DNA from: Actinomycetota bacterium
GTDB lineage: Bacteria > Actinomycetota > Acidimicrobiia > Acidimicrobiales > JAJPHE01
Reading direction: 5' to 3'
Assembly: GCA_027315345.1 (NCBI GenBank)
Contig: DAHUYE010000093.1
Coordinates: 1-37,899, forward strand
Length of the DNA stretch: 37,899 bases
The notes under the pieces are model-generated. The model worked only from the letters and a program-made list of their open reading frames with translations. It did not search any database and was not told the DNA's origin. Every line of letters starts with the position of its first letter. The first letter of the stretch is position 1. Of this stretch, positions 7,943 to 15,722 are shown piece after piece. Both the position numbers and the translations under genes were made by a program.

Positions 7943-8596
7943 ATGGCCGAAGCCGTCCTCCTCCGTAACGTCGTGGCCCTGGCCGGCCGGTTCCCGGTCC
8001 TGGCCGGCGCCGATCTGACCGTGGCCCCGGGCCAGGTGGTCCTGCTCCGCGGCGCCAACGGAGCCGGTAAGACCAGCCTCCTGCGCCTGTGCGCCGGGCT
8101 TCTCCCGGTGGCCTCGGGCCAGGCCCTGGTTCTCGGGGAGGACCTGAGCCTGGACAGCCGCGGCGTCCGGCGCCGGGTGGGGATGCTGGGTCACGCCACC
8201 CAGCTGTATGACGATCTGTCCGTCCGGGACAACGTGCGCTTCAGCGTCCGGGCCGGCGGGGGCAGCGCTCGGGACGCCGACGCCGCCCTGGAGATGGTCG
8301 GGCTGACCGGACGGCTGGCCGACACCCCGGCGTCCCGGTTGTCGGCCGGCCAGCGCCGCCGGGCCGCCCTCGCCTCGCTGGTGGGCCGCCGCCCGGAACT
8401 GTGGCTGCTGGACGAGCCCTACGCCGGTCTCGACGCCGACGCCCGGGGCCTCCTCGATGGCCTGGTCACCTCGGCCGTGGCCGGCGGGGCCAGCGTGATC
8501 ATCGCCTCGCACGAGGCCGGCCAGGTCGAGGCCCTGGCCCAGCGCACCGTGACCGTGGCCGGCGGCCGCACCACGGAGGCCGTCCTTGTTCCGTGA
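7943..8596 (+). CDS. ccmA: Cytochrome c maturation ABC ATPase CcmA
   Basis: ATPase of the CcmABCD complex, which drives release of haem-loaded CcmE during System I cytochrome c assembly. The 217 residues form one ABC domain: Walker A GANGAGKTSLLRL at about residue 34, signature LSAGQRRRAALAS, and Walker B LWLLDEPYAGLD followed by IIASHEAGQ with the switch His. Length and the 'LRGANGAGKTSLLR' context match CcmA rather than a general ABC ATPase. It is the first gene of a nine-gene run (ccmA to the ccmI-like gene) that is almost all overlapping. Its end overlaps ccmB by 11 bases. Confidence 0.93.
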   Translation: MAEAVLLRNVVALAGRFPVLAGADLTVAPGQVVLLRGANGAGKTSLLRLCAGLLPVASGQALVLGEDLSLDSRGVRRRVGMLGHATQLYDDLSVRDNVRFSVRAGGGSARDADAALEMVGLTGRLADTPASRLSAGQRRRAALASLVGRRPELWLLDEPYAGLDADARGLLDGLVTSAVAGGASVIIASHEAGQVEALAQRTVTVAGGRTTEAVLVP

Positions 8597-9251
8597 CGCC
8601 GTCCTGGTGGCGGGCAAGGACCTCAAGGTCGAGTACCGGTCCCGGGTGGGGGCCCAGCAGGTCCTCCCCTTCGCCCTGGTGGTCCTGGTCATCTTCGCCT
8701 TCACCCTCGACGCCAATCACGATCTGCTCCAGACGGCGGCGGCCGGTTTGTACTGGGTGGCCGTATTGTTCGCCGGGGTGCTCACCGTGCAGCGCAGCTT
8801 CGCCCTGGAGGCGGCCGACGGGCTCCGGGACGGCCTGCGGCTCTCCGGCCTCGACCCGGCCGGAATCTTCCTGGGCAAGGCGGCGGCGGTGGCCGGACAG
8901 CTGGCCGTGCTGGAGCTCTTCCTGGCCGGGGGCATAGCCGTCCTCTACTCGGCCAGCCTCCACGGCATCGTGCTCTTGGTCCTCAGCGCCGTGCTGGCCA
9001 CGGTCGGACTGGCCGCGGCCGGGACCGTGTACGGGATCGTGGCCGCCGGCCTGGGGGTACGCGAGACCCTGCTCCCGCTGCTTCTCCTCCCCGTCGTCGC
9101 CCCTGTCCTGCTGGCCGCCAGCAAGGTGTGGGAGATCACCCTGCAGTCCGGTCCGGGGGCGTGGGGATGGATGCGCATACTGGTGATCTTCGCCGTGGTG
9201 TACCTGGCTGCGGGTGTACTGGCCTTTGGGCCCCTGCTGGAGGAATCGTGA
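8586..9251 (+). CDS. ccmB: Haem exporter membrane protein CcmB
   Basis: Integral membrane partner of CcmA. The 221 residues are mostly hydrophobic with about six membrane helices, for example VLPFALVVLVIFAFTLD near residue 28 and LLPLLLLPVVAPVLLAAS near 165. LYWVAVLFAGVLTVQRSFALE is the CcmB hallmark. GLRLSGLDPAGIFLGKA is the conserved cytoplasmic loop. Translation starts at TTG 8586, inside the end of ccmA, and the stop overlaps the ccmC start by 4 bases (GTGA). There is no realistic alternative to the call given the order of neighbours. Confidence 0.93.
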   Translation: MFRDAVLVAGKDLKVEYRSRVGAQQVLPFALVVLVIFAFTLDANHDLLQTAAAGLYWVAVLFAGVLTVQRSFALEAADGLRDGLRLSGLDPAGIFLGKAAAVAGQLAVLELFLAGGIAVLYSASLHGIVLLVLSAVLATVGLAAAGTVYGIVAAGLGVRETLLPLLLLPVVAPVLLAASKVWEITLQSGPGAWGWMRILVIFAVVYLAAGVLAFGPLLEES

Positions 9252-9970
9252 GGCGTCTGCTCGGAATCGGATCTGTCGTGGGCCTCACCCTTACGGCCAT
9301 CCTCGGGCTGTTCGTGACGCCTCCGGACCGGGTGATGGGGACCCTGGTCCGCCTTCTCTACGTCCATCCCTCCGTGGCCTGGGTGGCCTATCTGGCCTTC
9401 GGGGTCACCGCCCTGGCCTGCATCTGCTACCTCTGGCCCCGGACCCGGGCCCCGTTCTGGGACCGCCTGGCCGTGTCCTCGGCCGAGATAGGGGTGGTGT
9501 TCTGCGCCCTGACCCTGGCCACCGGTTCCATCTGGGGCCGGCCGACCTGGGGCGTCTGGTGGGCCTGGGACGCCCGGCTGACCACCACCGCCCTACTGCT
9601 CGCCCTGTTCATCGGTTATCTGGCTCTGCGCCGGGTGACGGTCGATCCCGGGGCCCGGGCCCGCCGGTCGGCGGTGGCCGGCCTGGTGGCCTTCGCCGAT
9701 GTGCCCATCGTCCACATGTCGGTGGTGTGGTGGAACACTTTGCACCAGCCGGCCACCGTCCTGCGTCCCAGCCTGGCCTCGCCCACCGTCAGCGGCTCGA
9801 TGGCGTGGACCCTCCTGCTGTCCTTCGTCTCTTTCACCCTCCTCTACGGATGGCTGCTGATGCACCGCTATCAGAACTCGGTGCTCGAGTCCCGCCTGGA
9901 GGAGGAGGGGATGGAGATCGCCCTGGCCGAGAGATGGGCCGAGGCAGTGCCGTCCGGGGTGGGGCGATGA
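9248..9970 (+). CDS. ccmC: Haem-handling membrane protein CcmC
   Basis: Places haem onto the periplasmic-type haem chaperone CcmE. The 240 residues have six predicted helices. The tryptophan-rich WWD loop (TWGVWWAWDARLT) is near residue 100. Conserved histidines lie on either side: YVHPSVAWV and VPIVHMSVVWWNTLHQP. These are the external haem ligands of CcmC. GTG 9248 overlaps the ccmB stop by 4 bases, which fixes the start; a longer frame upstream would run far into ccmB. The stop overlaps the ccmD ATG (ATGA). The short cytoplasmic tail after the last helix (QNSVLESRLEEEG) is normal. Confidence 0.95.
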   Translation: MRRLLGIGSVVGLTLTAILGLFVTPPDRVMGTLVRLLYVHPSVAWVAYLAFGVTALACICYLWPRTRAPFWDRLAVSSAEIGVVFCALTLATGSIWGRPTWGVWWAWDARLTTTALLLALFIGYLALRRVTVDPGARARRSAVAGLVAFADVPIVHMSVVWWNTLHQPATVLRPSLASPTVSGSMAWTLLLSFVSFTLLYGWLLMHRYQNSVLESRLEEEGMEIALAERWAEAVPSGVGR

Positions 9971-10098
9971 GCTATGTGGCCGCCGGCTATGCCGTCACGT
10001 TCGTGACCCTGGGCAGCTACGCCCTCTGGGTGTTGCGCCGCCGCCGCAGCCTCGACCGGCTGCTCCACACCGACGCCAGCCCGGGCCCGGATCGGTGA
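9967..10098 (+). CDS. ccmD: Haem exporter protein CcmD-like, very short
   Basis: 43-residue protein with one membrane helix (YVAAGYAVTFVTLGSYALWV) followed by a basic stretch (LRRRRSLDRLL), exactly the plan of CcmD, which joins CcmABC and CcmE. The ATG overlaps the ccmC stop and the TGA overlaps the ccmE GTG, each by 4 bases, so the frame is fixed on both sides. Sequence conservation in this family is low; the assignment rests on position, size and the helix-plus-RRR pattern. Confidence 0.85.
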   Translation: MSYVAAGYAVTFVTLGSYALWVLRRRRSLDRLLHTDASPGPDR

Positions 10099-10634
10099 CC
10101 TCGACCCTGTTGGCGCCGCCGGGGCGTCCGCCCACCCCGCCTCTCTCCGAGCGCCGCCGACGGTCCCGCCGCCGGGCCTGGGCTCTCATCGGCGTGGTGG
10201 TGGTCGCCCTCGGTTTCCTTCTGTTCAAGGGACTGGAGGGAGCGACCACCTTCTTCTACACCGCCGACCAGGCCGTGCACATGAAGGCCAAGTTGGGCAC
10301 CACCCGCTTCAACATCGAGGGCACGGTCGTGGCCGGCAGCGTCCACCGGGTGGGGAGCGCGGTCGACTTCAGCATCTCCAACCGCGGAGTCACCGTCCCG
10401 GTGTCGAACATCGGGTATCCGCCTCAACTCTTCCGGCCCGGCATCCCGGTGGTGCTGGAGGGGGCGTTCAGCGGTAACACCTTCGACAGCGACCTCATCA
10501 TGGTCAAGCACAGCGCCGACTACGTGGCCGCCCATCCTCAGCGGGTGAAGAGCTACGTGGGCAAGAACGGCACCAGCGGCAGCAGTCGCTCGACGGGCGG
10601 CGGCGCTGGGTCGACCGGCGGGAGCGGCGGTTGA
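10095..10634 (+). CDS. ccmE: Haem chaperone CcmE
   Basis: Binds haem covalently and delivers it to CcmF/H. An N-terminal anchor helix (RRAWALIGVVVVALGFLLF, about residues 26-45) precedes an OB-fold domain starting FFYTADQAV. The covalent haem site is KHSADY near residue 140, which keeps the His-x3-Tyr arrangement of ordinary CcmE (HDENY) and not the Cys variant. The 179-residue protein ends in a Gly/Ser-rich tail (about 20 residues) that looks disordered. The GTG start overlaps ccmD and the stop overlaps ccmF, each by 4 bases. Confidence 0.95.
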   Translation: MTSTLLAPPGRPPTPPLSERRRRSRRRAWALIGVVVVALGFLLFKGLEGATTFFYTADQAVHMKAKLGTTRFNIEGTVVAGSVHRVGSAVDFSISNRGVTVPVSNIGYPPQLFRPGIPVVLEGAFSGNTFDSDLIMVKHSADYVAAHPQRVKSYVGKNGTSGSSRSTGGGAGSTGGSGG

Positions 10635-12637
10635 ACGGCCTCTTCGGCCACGCCGGGGTCATCCTGGCCTTCTGCGCTTCACTCATCGGCGCCGGCTCCA
10701 TCATCTTCGGCCTGGTGACCGGCCGGTCGGACCCGGTCCGCCACGGGCGGCGCTACGCCTGGCTGGTCGGGCTGGGAGCGGTGGTGGCGGTGGCGGCCAT
10801 GGAGCATGCCTTCATCGGTCACGACTTCAGCATCGCCTACGTGGCCCAGAACGACAGCCATGAGACCCCGCTTCTGTATCGCATCACCGGCATGTGGTCG
10901 GCCCTGGCCGGCTCCATCCTGTTGTGGGCGGCGGTGCTGAGCGCCTATCTGGTGGCCACGGCCGTGCGCTTCCGGTCCCGATGGGCGGACCCGGTGGTGG
11001 GCTGGGCCCTGGCCACCATTTTCACCGTGTCGGCGTTCTTCTACGGCCTGATGCTCATGCCCGCCGATCCCTTCCGGGCCACGGTGGGACCGATACCCCT
11101 GGACGGAGCCGGTCCCAACCCGCTGCTGCAGGACAACGCCCTGGTGGCCTTCCACCCCACGCTGCTCTACGTCGGATACGTGGGCTTCACCGTCCCCTTC
11201 GCCTTCGCGGTCGGGATGCTCGTGACCGGGCGGGTGGAGGAGTCCTGGCTGGTCGAGACCCGGCGCTGGACCCTGCTGGCGTGGGGATGTCTGGCCGGGG
11301 GACTGTTCCTCGGGGCGTGGTGGTCCTATCAGGTCCTGGGCTGGGGCGGCTTCTGGGCCTGGGACCCGGTGGAGAACGCCGCCTTCATTCCGTGGTTGTG
11401 CGCCACCGCCTACCTGCATTCGGTGGCGGTGCAGGAACGCCGGGGCATGCTCAAGGTCTGGAACCTGTCCCTGCTGGTAGCCACCTTCAGCCTGACCATC
11501 CTGGGCACCTTCCTGACCCGCTCCGGGGTGTTGGAGTCGGTCCACTCCTTCACCGAGTCCAACATCGGCCCGATCATCCTCGGGTTCTTCGGGCTGGTCG
11601 TGGCCGTCGGTGTCGGCCTCATCGGCTGGAGGGGGGACCGGCTCCGGGCCCCTGGAAGCATCGACTCACCGGTGTCGCGGGAGGGGGCCTTTCTCCTCAA
11701 CAACTTCCTGCTGGGCCTGTTCGCCTTCATCGTCCTGCTCGGGACCGTTTTTCCGCTGCTGGAGCAGGCCGTCAACGGGTCGGTGGTGGCGGTGGGGGCG
11801 CCCTACTTCGACCGCATGGGACTGCCCATCGTCCTGTGCCTCCTCTTCCTCATGGGGGTGGGGGCGGTGCTGCCGTGGCGCAAGACCAACGCCGCCCAGA
11901 TGCGCTCCCGCCTGCTGTGGCCCGCGTGGCTGGCCGGCCTGACCCTGCTGGGCTGCGCCCTGGCCGGGCTGCGGGGGATTGGGGAACTGGCCACCTTCAC
12001 CCTGGCCGCCTTCGCCGCCGGCTCGGCCCTGCGCCAGCTGTACCTCAACCTGCGCACCCGGGGTTGGCTGGGACTGACCGGCCGGTCCAGCGGGGGCATG
12101 GTCGTGCACATCGGCGTGGCCGTGGTGGCGGTGGCCTTTGCCGGGGCCGTCGGTTACGGCCAGCGGGGTGAGGTCCGCCTGGCCGTGGGCCAGTCCACCC
12201 GCTTCGACGGGCGCACCGTCACCTACCTCGGCTCCCGGAACCTGAGCTATCCCAACCGCACCGCCATCGAAGGCCTCATCCGAGTGGATGGCGGACGGGT
12301 GGTCGGCCCGCAGATCAGCCAGTACAGCACCCTGTCCGAAGGAGTGGGAACGCCGGCCGTTGTCTCCGGCCCCCACGAGGATCTGTACCTCACCATCGAC
12401 GTCGGCCCCAGCCGGGTGGGCGCGCCGGCCGTGATCGGAGTGGTGGTGCAGCCTCTGGTCATGTGGCTGTGGGTCGGTGGGGGGATCGTGGTGGGGGGGA
12501 CCGCCCTGGCCATCCTCCCCGAGCGCCGCCGCCGCCGGTCGACCCCCGAACCGGATCCGCTCAGAACCGTGAGGGACCCCCGACCGCCGGACGGCACCGA
12601 CGCCGAGTTGGTCGGGGTCGCTTCCGCCGAGCGGTGA
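10631..12637 (+). CDS. ccmF: Cytochrome c haem lyase subunit CcmF
   Basis: Large membrane protein that, with CcmH, attaches haem to apocytochrome c outside the membrane. The 668 residues contain many helices. The WWD signature is in GWGGFWAWDPVENAAF, near residue 240. LTRSGVLESVHSFTES holds a conserved external His, and VAFHPTLLYVGYVGFTVPFA holds the other. The C-terminal part has the large external domain typical of CcmF, followed by a last helix and a polar tail. TTG 10631 overlaps the ccmE stop by 4 bases. Length is normal for CcmF. Confidence 0.96.
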   Translation: MNGLFGHAGVILAFCASLIGAGSIIFGLVTGRSDPVRHGRRYAWLVGLGAVVAVAAMEHAFIGHDFSIAYVAQNDSHETPLLYRITGMWSALAGSILLWAAVLSAYLVATAVRFRSRWADPVVGWALATIFTVSAFFYGLMLMPADPFRATVGPIPLDGAGPNPLLQDNALVAFHPTLLYVGYVGFTVPFAFAVGMLVTGRVEESWLVETRRWTLLAWGCLAGGLFLGAWWSYQVLGWGGFWAWDPVENAAFIPWLCATAYLHSVAVQERRGMLKVWNLSLLVATFSLTILGTFLTRSGVLESVHSFTESNIGPIILGFFGLVVAVGVGLIGWRGDRLRAPGSIDSPVSREGAFLLNNFLLGLFAFIVLLGTVFPLLEQAVNGSVVAVGAPYFDRMGLPIVLCLLFLMGVGAVLPWRKTNAAQMRSRLLWPAWLAGLTLLGCALAGLRGIGELATFTLAAFAAGSALRQLYLNLRTRGWLGLTGRSSGGMVVHIGVAVVAVAFAGAVGYGQRGEVRLAVGQSTRFDGRTVTYLGSRNLSYPNRTAIEGLIRVDGGRVVGPQISQYSTLSEGVGTPAVVSGPHEDLYLTIDVGPSRVGAPAVIGVVVQPLVMWLWVGGGIVVGGTALAILPERRRRRSTPEPDPLRTVRDPRPPDGTDAELVGVASAER

Positions 12638-13167
12638 GGGGCCGCCGCGTCCTGGTGGGGGCGCTGGTGGCCGGGGCCCTGCTGATCGCCTTCGTGGTGG
12701 TCCTGGCCACCCGCCCCCCGGCCGCCGTCAACCAGGTCGACAGCCCCCTGCTGGGCCGTCCGGCGCCGGCCGTGGCCGGACCCGGGTTGGGCGGCGGCGC
12801 CGTCAGCCTGGCTTCGATGCGGGGCCACTTCGTGCTGGTCAACTTCTTCGCCAGCTGGTGCGGGCCCTGTCATGTCGAAGCGCCCGACCTGGTCGCCCTG
12901 TCCCGCCGCATCGACCTCTTGGGTGTCACCTATGACGATTCCTCTGCCTCGGCGGCCGCCTTCCTGGCTTCGACGGGCGGCCACTGGCCGGCCGTGGCCG
13001 ATCCGGACGGGGCCATCGCCCTCAGCTTCGGGGTCAGGGGCCCGCCCGAGTCCTACCTGGTCAGCCCGGACGGCACGGTGGTGGCCAAGGTGCTGGGGCC
13101 GGTGACCGCAGCCGAGATCTCCTATCTCAACGGGGTCATGGCCCGCACCCTCAGGGCCGGGCAGTGA
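12634..13167 (+). CDS. ccmG: Thiol:disulfide oxidoreductase CcmG/DsbE-like
   Basis: Membrane-tethered thioredoxin that keeps the CXXCH thiols of apocytochrome c reduced. The 177 residues begin at GTG 12634 (4-base overlap with ccmF) with an anchor helix (VLVGALVAGALLIAFVVVLA). The thioredoxin-fold domain has the active site FFASWCGPCHVEAPDL. The cis-proline loop is VRGPPESYLV, where G-x-P-E is the family pattern. It lacks any periplasmic signal cleavage site, so it stays anchored. The stop overlaps the ccmH start by 4 bases. Confidence 0.93.
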   Translation: MRGRRVLVGALVAGALLIAFVVVLATRPPAAVNQVDSPLLGRPAPAVAGPGLGGGAVSLASMRGHFVLVNFFASWCGPCHVEAPDLVALSRRIDLLGVTYDDSSASAAAFLASTGGHWPAVADPDGAIALSFGVRGPPESYLVSPDGTVVAKVLGPVTAAEISYLNGVMARTLRAGQ

Positions 13168-13625
13168 AGGCGCTGCGGGCCTGGGGGCCGTGGCTGCTCC
13201 TGGCCCTGGTGGTGGCGGTAGGGGCGGGGTTGGCCGGTACCCACCGCTCCTCTCCGGCGTCGCTGAGCCAGCGCACCGCCGCCATCGCCTCCGAGGTCCG
13301 CTGTCCGTCCTGTGAGGACCTCACCGCTGCCGAGTCCAACTCCCTGGCGGCGCTGGCCGTCCGTTCCCTCATCCGCGCCGACCTGGCCCGCGGCCGGTCC
13401 AAGGCCCAGATCGAGTCCTATCTGGTCGGCCTGTACGGACCCGACATCATCCTCCGGCCCTCCACCCACGGCCTGAGCGGACTGGTCTGGCTGGTGCCGG
13501 CGGCCCTCGGTGTCCTGGGTCTGGGCGGGGCCCTGCTGGCCCTGCGGCGGTGGCGGGTGGCGCCCATCTCCCCCGATGAGGTCGACCGGGCCCTGGTGGA
13601 GAAGGCCCTGGAGCACGGCTCGTGA
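13164..13625 (+). CDS. ccmH: Cytochrome c maturation protein CcmH (N-terminal-type, RCxxC)
   Basis: Part of the haem ligation complex; its two cysteines handle the apocytochrome thiols. The 153 residues have an N-terminal membrane or signal segment, then VRCPSCEDLTAAESNS with the diagnostic RCxxC near residue 50. Next come an alpha-helical bundle with the conserved LIRADLARGRSKAQI and the family sequence YGPDIILRP. A second membrane helix (LVWLVPAALGVLGLGGALLAL) follows. It is the short CcmH without the TPR part; that part is encoded by the next gene. Both ends overlap neighbours by 4 bases. Confidence 0.93.
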   Translation: MKALRAWGPWLLLALVVAVGAGLAGTHRSSPASLSQRTAAIASEVRCPSCEDLTAAESNSLAALAVRSLIRADLARGRSKAQIESYLVGLYGPDIILRPSTHGLSGLVWLVPAALGVLGLGGALLALRRWRVAPISPDEVDRALVEKALEHGS

Positions 13626-14539
13626 CCGTCGAGCCCGGGCCGGTCGAAAGCGCCGTCGCCCCCGGTTCCTCCCTCCCCGACCCGGCCGAGCGCGCCGAGC
13701 TGGAGGCGGAGCGGGACTTCCTGCTCCGCTCCCTTCGGGATCTGCGGGCCGAGCGGGAGGCGGGCGAGATCGAAGAGGCCGACTTCATCGCTCTCAGCGA
13801 GAGCTACACGGCCCGGGCCGGGCGGGCGTTGCGCCGGCTCCAGGAGCTCGACCAGGCCGGGGTCGGTTCGGTGGGAGACGCCGCCGCGCCCGTTCTCGAA
13901 TCCGCCGATGCCATCGCCCGGCCGCCCGCGACCGGGACCGTCCCGGAGGGGGTCGGGACCGCTCCCGACGCTGACCCGGCCCGCACCGGGCGCCCGGGGC
14001 GACGCCGGCGGCTGGCGGGGCGCCGGGGCCTGGTGGTGGCGGCCGGGCTGGGGCTCCTCGGGATCGGCGCCGGGCTGCTGGTCTACGGCTCGACCGGCTC
14101 GCGGTCGGTGGGCCAGACGGTCTCGGGCAGTGTGCCGTTGTCTCCGGCCCAGGAGCTGTCGGCGGCCCAGCAGGCCATGGCCGGCGGCAACGACCTCACC
14201 GCTTTGGAGCTGTTCCAGGCTGTCCTGCGGGTCGAGCCCAACCAGCCCGAAGCCCTGGCCTACTCGGGCTGGCTCCTCCGGGAGGCCGGGGACGAACAGT
14301 CCAACCCGAAGCTGGTGACCCAGGGGATCCTGGCCGAGGAGGCAGCCGTGCAGGCCGACCCGCAGTACCCCGATGCCCGCTACTTCCTCGGCGTGATGCT
14401 GCTGGACGAGGCCCATGATCCGGCCGGGGCCGTGACCGAGTTCCAGGCCTACCTGGCCCTGCACCCGCCGGCCCGGGACGCCAAGGCGGTCGAGCCGGTG
14501 CTGGCCCGGGCCCGGGCCGAATTGGCGGCCGGGCCGTGA
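13622..14539 (+). CDS. CcmI-like TPR protein of cytochrome c maturation
   Basis: Predicted apocytochrome c chaperone. The 305 residues start at GTG 13622, overlapping the ccmH stop by 4 bases. The N-terminal part (AERDFLLRSLRDLRAEREAGEIEEADF) resembles the cytoplasmic loop of CcmI/CycH. A Pro/Ala linker and one membrane helix near residue 140-157 follow (LVVAAGLGLLGIGAGLLV). The C-terminal half contains TPR-like helical repeats (ALELFQAVLRVEPNQPEALAY, then AEEAAVQADPQYPDARYFLGV, then FQAYLALHPP). Membrane topology differs from proteobacterial CcmI, which has two helices around the loop, so the symbol is withheld. The position at the end of the ccm operon supports the role. Confidence 0.8.
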   Translation: MTVEPGPVESAVAPGSSLPDPAERAELEAERDFLLRSLRDLRAEREAGEIEEADFIALSESYTARAGRALRRLQELDQAGVGSVGDAAAPVLESADAIARPPATGTVPEGVGTAPDADPARTGRPGRRRRLAGRRGLVVAAGLGLLGIGAGLLVYGSTGSRSVGQTVSGSVPLSPAQELSAAQQAMAGGNDLTALELFQAVLRVEPNQPEALAYSGWLLREAGDEQSNPKLVTQGILAEEAAVQADPQYPDARYFLGVMLLDEAHDPAGAVTEFQAYLALHPPARDAKAVEPVLARARAELAAGP

Positions 14540-14542
14540 GGC

Positions 14543-15688
14543 TCAGGCCTCCCGGCCCAGCCGGCGCAGGCGCAGCACCACTTCGGGCAGGGCGTCCTCC
14601 AGGGCGGTGATGTCCTCGGCGGTGGTGGACCAGCCCACCGACACCCGCACCGAGCGGTCGGCGGCCACGCCCATGGCGGCCAGGACGGCCGACGGCTCGA
14701 GCACCTCGGAGGAGCAGGCCGAGCCGGAATGGACGGCCACCCCGGCCTGATCCAGGCCGATGACCACCGCTTCGGCCTCGACCCCCCGCACGCCCATGCA
14801 GAAGATGTGGGCCACCCGCCGGTCCGGGTCCCCGTAACGGTCGACTTCCGGCAGGGACCGGCTCAGCACCGCCACCCGCTCCGTCTGCTCCCGGGCCCGG
14901 GCCACCTCTTCCTCCAGCACCCCGTCCCGGCCGAGGTGGGCGGCGGCGGCGCCGAAACCGGCCAGGGCAGCCGAATTCTCCAGCCCGGCCCGACGGGCCC
15001 GCTCCTGGCTGCCGCCGACCAGGAACGGCTCGAGGCGCAGGCCCCGTCGCACCAGGAGGGCGCCGGCCCCGGCCGGCCCGCCGAGCTTGTGGGAGCTGAC
15101 CGAGACCAGGTCGGCCCCCAGCTCGCCCACCGCCTGGAGGTGGTGGCCGAAGGCGGCGGCGGCGTCGACGTGCACCAGTGCGCCCAGGCCGTGGGCAACC
15201 TCGGCCACCTCCGCCACCGGCTGGAGGGTCCCGACCTCGTGGTTGGCCCACTGGCAGTGGACCAGGGCTACGGCGCCGTATTCATCCACGGCCCGCCGGC
15301 CGGCCGATTGCACGGCATCGGTGCTGATACGCCCCCGGCTGTCCACCTCCACCTCCACCACCGGGGTCAGGCGGGCCGAGGCCTCCCGGACGGCGGAGTG
15401 CTCGACCCCGGCGCAGAGGATGGCCCCGGGCCGGCCCCGGGTCACCCCCCAGACGGCGGCGTTGATGGCCTCGGTGGCGCCGCTGGTGAAGATGACCTGG
15501 CCCGGGCCCACTCCGGCCAGGTCCGCCACCGAGTGGCGGGCGTCCTCCAGGGCGGCCCGGACCACCCGGGCCTCCTGGTATACCCGGGACGGATCTCCGG
15601 CCGGGCCATCGAGGGCTTCGAGCATGGCCAGGCGGGCCCCGGGCCGCAGGGGGCTGGTGGAGGCGTGGTCGAGGTAGTGCCGGCTCAT
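14543..15688 (-). CDS. Cysteine desulfurase (NifS/IscS family)
   Basis: PLP enzyme that takes sulfur from cysteine for Fe-S clusters or thio-modified tRNA. The 381 residues keep the class V aminotransferase pattern: N-terminal YLDHASTSPLRP, FTSGATEAIN at about 67-76, and EHSAV (His97). The PLP lysine Lys201 is in VSSHKLGGPAGAGAL, and the persulfide cysteine Cys325 is in HSGSACSS. One oddity is that the PLP-contacting DxxQ motif reads DAAA (Asp175, Ala178), so the glutamine is missing. The gene follows the SufR-like regulator by 34 bases on the same strand. A role in regulated Fe-S assembly is inferred from that and from the divergent Mrp ATPase. It could also be a tRNA-thiolation desulfurase. 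Confidence 0.88.
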   Translation of the reverse strand: MSRHYLDHASTSPLRPGARLAMLEALDGPAGDPSRVYQEARVVRAALEDARHSVADLAGVGPGQVIFTSGATEAINAAVWGVTRGRPGAILCAGVEHSAVREASARLTPVVEVEVDSRGRISTDAVQSAGRRAVDEYGAVALVHCQWANHEVGTLQPVAEVAEVAHGLGALVHVDAAAAFGHHLQAVGELGADLVSVSSHKLGGPAGAGALLVRRGLRLEPFLVGGSQERARRAGLENSAALAGFGAAAAHLGRDGVLEEEVARAREQTERVAVLSRSLPEVDRYGDPDRRVAHIFCMGVRGVEAEAVVIGLDQAGVAVHSGSACSSEVLEPSAVLAAMGVAADRSVRVSVGWSTTAEDITALEDALPEVVLRLRRLGREA

Positions 15689-15722
15689 GGGTGGCGCCGG
15701 CCCCGAGCGGAGCGGGTGTCGC

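Noticed and set aside
7877-8716. Extension of the sortase frame to a 563-codon protein
   Set aside because: The extension is antisense to ccmA and ccmB and has shadow composition. The promoter-like TACCTT fits GTG 7876.
7943-14539. Recent horizontal acquisition of the ccm operon from proteobacteria
   Set aside because: Base composition and start-codon habits are the same as in flanking genes, and there are no mobile elements or repeats at the borders.
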